From assembly GCF_014904815.1 (NCBI RefSeq), contig NZ_JACZFR010000012.1, positions 62,001-126,000 on the forward strand: a DNA stretch of 64,000 bases, written 5' to 3'. Source of the stretch: Microbulbifer taiwanensis (GTDB lineage: Bacteria; Pseudomonadota; Gammaproteobacteria; Pseudomonadales; Cellvibrionaceae). Within the stretch, counting starts at the first letter, position 1, and each line of letters opens with the position of its first letter. Below, in pieces: positions 1-6,013 of the stretch. The notes under the pieces were generated by a model. That model worked only from the letters and a program-made list of their open reading frames with translations. It ran no database searches and was not told the origin of the DNA. Position numbers and translations under genes: made by a program.

Positions 1-2
1 TC

Positions 3-464
3 TTCAAGGACAAGCTTTCAGGCACCACAGCACAGCGTCCACAGCTTCAGGAGTGTCTTCGCTACCTAAGGGACGGGGACACCCTTGTTTGTACCAAACT
101 GGACCGTCTGGCGCGTTCTACGCTACACCTACACCAGATTGCCGATGACCTGCAATCAAGAGGGGTAGAGTTTGTTGTGATTGATCAGGCTATTGACACC
201 AGCACTTCCACCGGGAAACTTATGTTCGGCGTCTTGGGGGCTATCGCTGAATTTGAAACTGCGTTGAGGCATGAACGCCAGATTGAAGGCATTGAGAAAG
301 CCAAGGCGAACGGAGTCCGATTTGGACCAAAGACTCTCCTTGATGATTCCCAGATTAAAGAACTAAAGGCAAAGCGTGACTCAGGCGCGTTGATTCGGGA
401 CTTGATGAAGCATTACCGGCTAAGTAAGGCAACTGTATACCGGTACCTGAAAGAGTCCGTCTAG
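3..464 (+). CDS. Small serine recombinase (resolvase/invertase family), 5' end cut by window
   Basis: The open frame runs in from the window edge, so the N-terminus with the catalytic serine is not visible; 153 residues remain. Visible resolvase-family marks are the KLDRLARS motif (arginines of the active site), the FGVLGAIAEFE helix and the later Arg-rich linker. The last ~45 residues form a Hin/resolvase-type helix-turn-helix (LLDDSQIKEL, then LSKATVYRYL). Members cut and rejoin short sites to invert or resolve DNA. It lies in the A+T-rich element that interrupts comM, and a strong terminator follows at once. It is distinct from the large serine integrase at 6014. Which DNA it acts on cannot be told from here. 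Confidence 0.85.
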   Translation, partial: FKDKLSGTTAQRPQLQECLRYLRDGDTLVCTKLDRLARSTLHLHQIADDLQSRGVEFVVIDQAIDTSTSTGKLMFGVLGAIAEFETALRHERQIEGIEKAKANGVRFGPKTLLDDSQIKELKAKRDSGALIRDLMKHYRLSKATVYRYLKESV

Positions 465-572
465 ACCTTCCCCCATGTTAAATAGGCTGTGGGACCACTA
501 GCCTCCCGTATAAATAATACTGTGAACGCTCCTTGAACATGTTCACTGCCGGGCATAGCTCCCCCGGTACCT

Positions 573-608
573 AAAGCCCCCTGAGTCTGCCAATAAAGGG
601 GGCTTTTT
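573..608 (+). terminator. Intrinsic terminator after the serine recombinase
   Basis: A 9-bp G+C-rich stem (AAAGCCCCC with GGGGGCTTT) with a 15-base loop runs into a run of T. It ends transcription of the recombinase about 110 bases past its stop and sits next to the 3' end of the convergent XRE gene. Confidence 0.8.
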
Positions 609-879
609 ACTTTTCTGTACTTTTTGGCTTCCCCGCATCGTCGTAATTCAATAAATCTTTCGGCTCCACCTGTAACGCCTCTGCCAATTTAAATAGATTC
701 AGCAAAGAGCAGTTCCTTTTTCCCGTCTCAATGCCGGAAATATATGTTCGGTCAAGCTCACAAAGCCCACCAAGGTCTTCTTGTGTTAGGTCCAGTCGGA
801 CCCGCAATTCCCGTATATGTTCTCCAAACGGCTCTAGTACGGGTATCCGTTCCATCTTCGTGCGCTTGTCTCGCGCCAT
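607..879 (-). CDS. XRE-family small regulator, C-protein-like
   Basis: A 90-residue protein starting MARDKRTKM. The start is chosen because GGGAG lies 10 bases upstream; a longer frame up to 993 has no ribosome site and reads as non-protein-like. Residues ~17-80 form a Cro/C1-type helix-turn-helix: LTQEDLGGL, then the RTYISGIETG recognition stretch, then SLLNLFKLAEAL. This wording is typical of the controller (C) proteins of restriction-modification systems, which autoregulate and time endonuclease expression. No methylase or nuclease gene of that type is visible here, so the partner may be outside the window or the protein may control the element itself. The following lipoprotein gene diverges from it, and the 180-base gap should hold both promoters. 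Confidence 0.75.
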   Translation of the reverse strand: MARDKRTKMERIPVLEPFGEHIRELRVRLDLTQEDLGGLCELDRTYISGIETGKRNCSLLNLFKLAEALQVEPKDLLNYDDAGKPKSTEK

Positions 880-1058
880 TTGTGTACCGCTCCCAAATGG
901 CACACATAAACAACAATGGCACAAAAATGCCCATGGACTATACGTCACATATCGGAGAAAATAGGGAGACGTAGACTTTAAGTCACATTTCATGTGTGAA
1001 TTGCACGCATGACGATCACTTTACATACAGATTGATAAAACAAAGAAGGACCCTACAG

Positions 1059-1469
1059 ATGAAGCCGATCAAATTTTGCTCACCTTTGGTGGCTGTCCTT
1101 GCCTTCACACTGACAGGCTGTGACCAAGGTGGCTATTCCGGGAACGGCGACGTACTAGCACAGGCAGCAGACAATGCGAATGCCGCACTCGCTACCGCTG
1201 AGAGTATGGTGTACGCAGGCTTTGCGAAAAGAGTGGACGCTGAAATGCTGAAGCTCTTTCAGGAGCAGCCAGAATATCAGGGTTTCGTATCATGTATTCA
1301 AATAGAACTGGCGCTGCAAAAATGGACGGCGGATCAGCACGAATTCTTCATGAATGCCACTGCCGGAACAGGTGACATAGAAAAAATTGACGAAGAAAAG
1401 TATTCCGAAGCTGAAATGAAATATTACTTTGGTCCCATTCTTATGGCGAACGGTCAATGCGCTGGCTGA
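1059..1469 (+). CDS. Small lipoprotein, function unknown
   Basis: A 136-residue product. The start at MKPIKFC is chosen because AGAAGGA sits 8 bases upstream and it gives a clean lipoprotein signal with lipobox LTGC at residues 18-21. A longer frame from 996 would bury the signal peptide. The mature part is mostly helical and acidic with two later cysteines (FVSCIQ and a terminal NGQCAG), which could form a disulfide in the periplasm. No family recognised. It is followed 52 bases later by a small membrane protein gene on the same strand, so the two probably form an operon, divergent from the XRE regulator. Confidence 0.6.
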   Translation: MKPIKFCSPLVAVLAFTLTGCDQGGYSGNGDVLAQAADNANAALATAESMVYAGFAKRVDAEMLKLFQEQPEYQGFVSCIQIELALQKWTADQHEFFMNATAGTGDIEKIDEEKYSEAEMKYYFGPILMANGQCAG

Positions 1470-1521
1470 TAAGCAGTCGCTGACCAAAAGTCAAAAACTT
1501 AAACATTAAGGAAAAATTGAA

Positions 1522-1848
1522 ATGCTTTACCTAATCGTGGCTGCCAGTGCATTGTGGGTCTATTTGGACGCGACTAAACATAGAATAGGGAAGACTCCAG
1601 AGGGTGGCTTCCTGAACGCAAGCGCGGGTGGACTTGCGATAGCGACCATGCTCTTGTGGGTGGTGGCGCTCCCCCTGTACTTGATCAATCGTAATAAGCT
1701 CAAGAAGAAGGCTGAAGAACACCCTGTAACTGTGAAGGCTCGCGGGGTGAAAGCATTTTTGATAGGTCTTATCGGCTTCGGATTCTGTGCAATGGTTCTT
1801 TATGCTGATTACATAGCACGAATGGAACAAATGGCGCAGCTTCAGTAA
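1522..1848 (+). CDS. Small three-helix membrane protein, unknown
   Basis: 108 residues, preceded by AAGGA 8 bases before the ATG. Three hydrophobic stretches are visible (residues ~2-15, 36-54 and 78-95), separated by a basic loop containing NRNKLKKKAEE, which should face the cytoplasm. It follows the lipoprotein gene on the same strand. No catalytic motif and no family recognised. A role in entry exclusion or host-cell interaction of the element would be a guess. Confidence 0.55.
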   Translation: MLYLIVAASALWVYLDATKHRIGKTPEGGFLNASAGGLAIATMLLWVVALPLYLINRNKLKKKAEEHPVTVKARGVKAFLIGLIGFGFCAMVLYADYIARMEQMAQLQ

Positions 1849-2479
1849 ACCGCTGTCCGGGCATCATATACCATATGGTGCCCTATCCTGCCCTTTCCCT
1901 ACCTTCACCCTCGTCCCATAGAATACAACCCCAGACCGCCCTGTTTACATCCGAAGCCAGAAAGCAGTTGTATCCCATGCATCCTTATGGATGCGCATAA
2001 CATAAACACCTTCAAAACACCGATTCTGGGAAATCTGACAAATTCGCCACGTGAAGAAATTTATAAACGCGATGATGTAAATTTTACCTGATTTTAAACC
2101 ATATGAAGAAACTACCAGCAGCCAGCCCCAAAATTGCATCCTAAAGCTCTTTCACCACCCATTATCGGGACGATCCACGTAACCCACCAAGCGTTTGCCG
2201 AGGAATGACGCATAAAAAATACCGATTCCCCGACAAACTCGTATCCCGCAAACACCAATGCGTCAAAAACTCGCCAATTCCTGTGAAAACCAGCAATCCA
2301 ATAAAAATCTTTGCGTCATTCCGGTGTGGACTCTTTGCGCACTCGCACTTACGCCATACCCGGCGAGTCTCGACGAAAAACTCTCACAAGTCGCAATTCT
2401 TCCACACGATGAATTCACAAATGTATAAATACTCTATAGGGATTTACCCATTTTTAGCCAATTTTGGAGACGCAACACT
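1849..2479. other. 631-base gap without a convincing gene
   Basis: No frame here has both a ribosome site and protein-like composition; the frame at 2205-2537 runs into the real gene at 2480 and is low-complexity. The stretch starts with a hairpin (1859-1883) and becomes very A+T-rich toward 2400-2470, as expected for the promoter of the next operon. It could also hold a replication or transfer site of the element, but I see no iterated repeats to support that. Confidence 0.5.
1859..1883. repeat. Hairpin after the membrane protein gene
   Basis: GGGCATCATAT and ATATGGTGCCC pair over 11 positions (one G-U if transcribed rightward) around a 3-base loop, just past the stop at 1848. There is no T-run after it, so it is an RNA-stabilising or weak termination hairpin, or a protein-binding palindrome. 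Confidence 0.5.
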
Positions 2480-2746
2480 ATGCCACTTCCACAACCACTC
2501 GAAGCAAAACCAGCCGCAGAATATGCCACTGCCGTAAAGACAGCTATCGGTACCGCTGTTGATTCCGCTGATCTAATAGCGCAACTGACTACATTCGACG
2601 CCGATGCATTACGGTTGAACGCCCGACTTGTACAGGGCATGAAGAACGCACTTCAAACCCTCGCATTCACTGCACTGGAACAGAACCTGATTCTTGAGGC
2701 TATCACAACGCTTGGCGGTGAAGCCGCGGGATTTGACTTGCCATGA
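2480..2746 (+). CDS. Unknown element protein, first gene of a coupled four-gene cassette
   Basis: 88 residues, alanine- and leucine-rich, predicted all-helical, with no recognised family. GGAG lies 10 bases before the ATG, behind an A+T-rich probable promoter. Its stop overlaps the start of the next gene by four bases (ATGA), which implies translational coupling. The four genes 2480-3801 therefore look like one functional unit carried by the comM element. Confidence 0.55.
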   Translation: MPLPQPLEAKPAAEYATAVKTAIGTAVDSADLIAQLTTFDADALRLNARLVQGMKNALQTLAFTALEQNLILEAITTLGGEAAGFDLP

Positions 2747-2997
2747 ACTACGCAAAAATCCTGAGCGAGCGTTACGCCATAGATGACGAAGTCATCAAAA
2801 AATTCATTAAACAGATAATGAAGGAAAACGGTTTCTCGACACTGGACCAAGTTTGCGACTTTCTTCTTCGGCAGTTCGTAACTGTACCAGATACCCACCC
2901 AAACTATGAGCCTTACCGATACATGTATGCGCGCATCAAACAGATGCTCCGAGAAGAACAAGGAGGAATAGCAAATGTATATAAAAGCCGTCGATGA
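2743..2997 (+). CDS. Unknown element protein, second gene of cassette
   Basis: 84 residues, mixed charge and helical, rich in tyrosine and lysine. It starts inside the stop of the previous gene and its last 23 bases overlap the start of the next one, the deepest overlap in the cassette. No motif recognised. Close overlap with both neighbours suggests the products are made in fixed ratio and may interact. Confidence 0.55.
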   Translation: MNYAKILSERYAIDDEVIKKFIKQIMKENGFSTLDQVCDFLLRQFVTVPDTHPNYEPYRYMYARIKQMLREEQGGIANVYKSRR

Positions 2998-3382
2998 ACT
3001 AAACGAACATCCAGAAGGGGAAAAAATTCTAAAGCGTGTGAACCGGAAAATTTACAACCAGGGCGAAGATGGGAAGTTCTGTGCCTTCCTTCCTTCTTAC
3101 ATCTTGACCGCAGCCTCGTATATAGATCGTATGGATAAACTCTCGGATGCAATGGAAGTTGGTCATGCACTTGACCGATTCAGTCCATACGAAACGCGTT
3201 TGTTTCTGCGGGCTTGCGCGATTGATGACGAAGAAGATTGCGGGAAAGACTACCGAAAAGAAGTTAATAACCAAATTCGTGTAGCGAACCGAAATCTATC
3301 ACGACTGATTGAACGTGAAATGGAAAAATATGAAGAAGAAAAGGGAACCTTCTGGGGTAAGATGAAACAGGTGTTTGTATGA
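2975..3382 (+). CDS. Unknown element protein, third gene of cassette
   Basis: 135 residues. The middle (~35-85) is mixed hydrophobic and the last 40 residues are a strongly charged helix (repeated E/K/R) that could be a coiled coil. AGGAGG stands about 9 bases before the ATG, the best ribosome site in the cassette. Two cysteines lie near residues 75-85 (RACAIDDEEDCG). No family recognised. Its stop overlaps the next start as ATGA. Confidence 0.55.
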   Translation: MYIKAVDELNEHPEGEKILKRVNRKIYNQGEDGKFCAFLPSYILTAASYIDRMDKLSDAMEVGHALDRFSPYETRLFLRACAIDDEEDCGKDYRKEVNNQIRVANRNLSRLIEREMEKYEEEKGTFWGKMKQVFV

Positions 3383-3801
3383 TCAAGTTCTTTTCGCAGC
3401 TAAAACAACAAGAAAAGACTGCTTTTGACGATCTGTATAAAACTGCGGTGAAGGAAGGTCCGGAATGGTTTTGTACAATGTCGTTTGGCGAGTTAAAACG
3501 GATTTCCGATTTCGCTTCCCAGCATTCTTGGGAAGTTGACTTGAACAAGGTCAAGAACAAGTTCACACCGTTTGAGTTCCACATGATTGAATCGTTACAG
3601 AAAACGAACCGCCAACAAGCAATAGAACAGCGAGAACGAGTGGTGAAAACCAATACCCAACGTTCAACACGATTTGCCGAACACTGGCTTTCAAACCTTC
3701 AGACACGACGACAAATTGAAGAATTGGAATCCAAGGTTAAGCAGAAGGCGCCCAGTGATATGGAATCACAATGGCGAAATCTTCAAGGGATTTTCGAATA
3801 A
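3379..3801 (+). CDS. Unknown element protein, fourth gene of cassette
   Basis: 140 residues, basic in the second half. From residue ~70 on it is predicted to be a long helix with many glutamine, arginine and glutamate residues, coiled-coil-like. The first half has aromatic residues (EWFCTMSFGEL) and may be a small globular domain. No family recognised. The cassette ends here and is followed by a hairpin and a terminator. Phage satellites, plasmids and anti-phage systems all use such tightly overlapping small genes, so the role stays open. Confidence 0.55.
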   Translation: MIKFFSQLKQQEKTAFDDLYKTAVKEGPEWFCTMSFGELKRISDFASQHSWEVDLNKVKNKFTPFEFHMIESLQKTNRQQAIEQRERVVKTNTQRSTRFAEHWLSNLQTRRQIEELESKVKQKAPSDMESQWRNLQGIFE

Positions 3802-3829
3802 CGGACACAGCAACGGTTATAGTTAAAAT

Positions 3830-3880
3830 GTTCCCGGTTCGTGATCCGAATCATCGCATTCTACATAAAGAACCGGGAAC
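3830..3880. repeat. 11-bp inverted repeat downstream of the cassette
   Basis: GTTCCCGGTTC (3830-3840) and GAACCGGGAAC (3870-3880) are perfect inverted copies separated by 29 bases. It could be a large-loop hairpin in the cassette mRNA or a recombination/protein-binding site. It is not itself followed by T's; the terminator comes just after. Confidence 0.6.
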
Positions 3881-3886
3881 GCGTTT

Positions 3887-3914
3887 ACGCCCATTTACTG
3901 GGGCGTTTTTTATT
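3887..3914 (+). terminator. Intrinsic terminator of the four-gene cassette
   Basis: ACGCCC pairs with GGGCGT around an 8-base loop, followed directly by a run of T. It lies 85 bases past the last cassette gene and just ahead of the convergent gene ending at 3940. Confidence 0.75.
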
Positions 3915-3939
3915 GTGCCCATACTTAGTCTTGCCAAGT

Positions 3940-4239
3940 TTATTTTGGCAATTCTTCGTTGCTGTAATCGAAGTTCGCTCTTTTAATCGAAGACCTTTCA
4001 TAAGCTATCTGCTCTACAACATCTGAATGTTCGTACATATAGTAGACGTGCTCCCAATCTGGCGGGATTTCGCGCATGTATATATTTGGGTAGCCAGAAC
4101 TTTCTAATAGCCACTTTAGTGTTGATGCCAATGACCGAGATATTGAGCCATTCCAGTATCTACCGCAGTGCCTAATTGATTCTAGAGCCTCATTCAGAAG
4201 ATGCTCTTTTACATGTGCTTCTTTTTCTTCGGGAGTCAT
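3940..4239 (-). CDS. Hypothetical protein of the element
   Basis: 99 residues, acidic at both ends, with several tryptophans and tyrosines (GRYWNGS, DWEHVYYMYEHSD) suggesting a compact globular protein. No family or catalytic motif recognised. It stands alone on the minus strand, 174 bases downstream of the toxin/antitoxin-like pair, and may be a further immunity-type gene, but this is only a guess from its position and size. Confidence 0.5.
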   Translation of the reverse strand: MTPEEKEAHVKEHLLNEALESIRHCGRYWNGSISRSLASTLKWLLESSGYPNIYMREIPPDWEHVYYMYEHSDVVEQIAYERSSIKRANFDYSNEELPK

Positions 4240-4413
4240 ATTTCACTTAAAATTAACAGTTTCATTCTTTGGCTAGTCATACAAGCGCGCCCGAATCATT
4301 GGATAGGTCGGCAACTACGGAATTACTATTTTTTGTAGGGAGGTCGCATCTGTCATGATATAATTGCAATACCAGTTTAGCTGAGACTTCCCTTAGCTAT
4401 ACCCTCTATTACT

Positions 4414-4665
4414 TCAAACAAGTGCGTTAATTTTATTGACTAAATCCTTGGGAAGTTCACCTTTATCCTGAAGACTGTTGTACTTATCCTTCAGGCGTCC
4501 TAACAGAGTCACGTAGTCATTTAACTCTTCCTCCGCTTCATAAAGGTCATCATCGTCAACATCTTCAGAATCGACATACTCCTTCAAATTCTCGATGTTA
4601 CTTATGAGCGAGTTAAATATAACTATGCAGTCTGACCACGATACTTCAACATTACTTTTGCTCAC
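4414..4665 (-). CDS. Tsi2-like candidate antitoxin/immunity protein
   Basis: 83 residues, strongly acidic (EDVDDDDLYEAEEEL at its centre), predicted as a helical hairpin. It begins with GTG two bases after the toxin stop, with GGAG 9 bases upstream inside the toxin gene, so the two are translationally coupled. Tsi2, the 77-residue antidote of the Pseudomonas toxin Tse2, has the same size, acidity, helical-hairpin build and gene order, with a similar short segment (residues ending in LKxxY, then GxLP). The match is from memory and by eye, not by alignment. If right, it neutralises the product of the 4668 gene in the cytoplasm and keeps the element addictive. Confidence 0.42.
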   Translation of the reverse strand: MSKSNVEVSWSDCIVIFNSLISNIENLKEYVDSEDVDDDDLYEAEEELNDYVTLLGRLKDKYNSLQDKGELPKDLVNKINALV

Positions 4666-4667
4666 TA

Positions 4668-5105
4668 CTACGCTCTCCTACCGGACAAATTAGCCTTATT
4701 TAAAGCCAGTTCAGATTCAATGTTTACTATTTTTTGGGCTTTCTCAAACATGGTTTCCAGCAATGCGATATATTCACTTTGCTTCATTCGCCTAGTGGCG
4801 ACAATATGAACATGCCCAGCATTTACAAGATCCACAGCTATAGCCAAGCCCGAAGGAATAGGTGTATTCGCCTTAATTTTCCATCTGTTTCTACCGCCGT
4901 CAAAAATTTCATTCGCGGACACGCCGGCATGGGAAGGTAAAACATACACAATTCCAGTATGCGGGTCTGTCATTAACTTAGAATCCTGCGAACGTATATT
5001 CCCATCCTTATTTGTAAACTTGGGAATATTGGAATTGCCATTCCTATATAAATCACGCTCAATTTGTCGTATATCGGAAATATAAAAGTCCATTTCGGTT
5101 TTCAT
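4668..5105 (-). CDS. Candidate Tse2-like (ADP-ribosyltransferase-fold) toxin
   Basis: 145 residues with GGAGA six bases before the ATG. The order of short motifs follows the Tse2 family: a basic N-terminal LYRNG segment, then PHTGIVYVLP, a DGGRNRWKI strand, IPSGLAIAVD, and a closing HVHIVATRRM followed by an amphipathic helix. Tse2 of Pseudomonas (158 residues) has the corresponding PDTG, IPPDL and HYTIMPAKPM pieces, adopts an ADP-ribosyltransferase-like fold and is a cytoplasmic toxin. The next gene, two bases downstream, is a small acidic protein of Tsi2 size. No type VI secretion genes are visible, so in this element the pair more likely works as toxin-antitoxin stabilisation. Recognition is by eye. 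Confidence 0.5.
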   Translation of the reverse strand: MKTEMDFYISDIRQIERDLYRNGNSNIPKFTNKDGNIRSQDSKLMTDPHTGIVYVLPSHAGVSANEIFDGGRNRWKIKANTPIPSGLAIAVDLVNAGHVHIVATRRMKQSEYIALLETMFEKAQKIVNIESELALNKANLSGRRA

Positions 5106-5412
5106 CAGCTTTCTCCATTACTACTGTAGCCAAATATTATGAGAGTCCAAGAAGTTAATCGAAGTCAAGTATGGTCTGTCAATTTCAAATATTCGATTCA
5201 TGCGATTTGATTGCACATTAATCGACACTATTTGAGTATTGACTTAGAATTCTTTCTATATAAGATCATCCTTGCTGGTTGGCAGGACTCACCAATCCTG
5301 CCAACGATACCAGAAAGCTCCGTACCAGTCCCATTCGCTACTTCACTGGGCTTCATAGCTGGCGCGAAAATCTATTATCTGAGGGGTGGCATTTGGACAA
5401 GTGAGTGGATTT
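5106..5412. other. 307-base gap upstream of the toxin-like gene
   Basis: Holds no gene I believe in; the plus-strand frame at 5211-5516 is antisense to the metallopeptidase. It must contain the promoter of the toxin/antitoxin pair and the 3' end of the metallopeptidase transcript. A perfect hairpin lies at 5278-5305. Confidence 0.5.
5278..5305. repeat. Perfect 10-bp hairpin between metallopeptidase and toxin genes
   Basis: GTTGGCAGGA and TCCTGCCAAC are perfect inverted copies around an 8-base loop. No T-run follows on either strand. It may help end the metallopeptidase message or be an operator for the toxin/antitoxin promoter, whose autoregulation by palindromes is common in such systems. 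Confidence 0.5.
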
Positions 5413-5925
5413 CTATTCACGGACTTCTTCCGGATATTTTTCCCGATAAATCGCGTAGACTTTGTTCATCAAATCATTTTGACGCTTATACGCGTCAATT
5501 TCCCAAGGACGCTTAAGATATGGTGTACCTTTGGGATAAAATATTCCTTCCCACTCCCAACCTAACCCCATAGGTACACGATGTTCTTCACCGGTATCAA
5601 GACATCTCATCGAACGGGCATATTCACCATAATTGAGTCTACCTGAAGCATATTGCTGTACGTGGATTAACTCATGGCATATAGCTACCATTTGTCTATC
5701 AAGGGAAGCATCTTGCTCAATTTCTATAAGAAATTTTGCCCAATTTAATCCATCTCTCTTTGAAATTACATGCCCATACCGTCCGTATTTTTCTTCGCTC
5801 GAAGCGAATTTTTTAAATCTTAATTCTATACAGGGCACATCCAGTTCAAGAACGTCAGCAATAATACGGGTAAAGTTTTCAAGATTTCTCCTATATCCTT
5901 CTGGAACAGAAAGCTGCAAATCCAT
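5413..5925 (-). CDS. Small HExxH zinc metallopeptidase-like protein
   Basis: 170 residues; AGGAGG is 4 bases before the ATG. The motif HELIH at residues 84-88 is a zinc-binding active site, and Glu142 (WEIDAY) is well placed as third ligand, the gluzincin-like layout seen in small plasmid and phage peptidases. There is no signal peptide, so it should act in the cytoplasm. ImmA-like relatives cleave repressors of mobile elements. The neighbour here is the integrase (88 bases upstream, same strand), which makes a role in controlling the element plausible but unproven. Protease activity itself is inferred only from the motif. Confidence 0.65.
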   Translation of the reverse strand: MDLQLSVPEGYRRNLENFTRIIADVLELDVPCIELRFKKFASSEEKYGRYGHVISKRDGLNWAKFLIEIEQDASLDRQMVAICHELIHVQQYASGRLNYGEYARSMRCLDTGEEHRVPMGLGWEWEGIFYPKGTPYLKRPWEIDAYKRQNDLMNKVYAIYREKYPEEVRE

Positions 5926-6013
5926 ACATCCTCCTTAATGAACGATTAAACATGTTACGTAAAATAATGCCGGTTTTTGGTGCTTTCTAACTCTGAGCGC
6001 CTTACACTTCCCA

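Noticed and set aside
2205-2537. Open frame of 110 codons on the plus strand
   Set aside because: No ribosome site, composition (His, Ser, Lys, Asn-rich) unlike the neighbours, and it runs into the well-supported start at 2480.
4414-5105. Type VI secretion effector locus
   Set aside because: Only the toxin and antidote resemble Tse2/Tsi2; no VgrG, Hcp, PAAR or adaptor gene is nearby.
5211-5516. 101-codon plus-strand frame
   Set aside because: Overlaps the 3' end of the HExxH peptidase gene in antisense, has no ribosome site.
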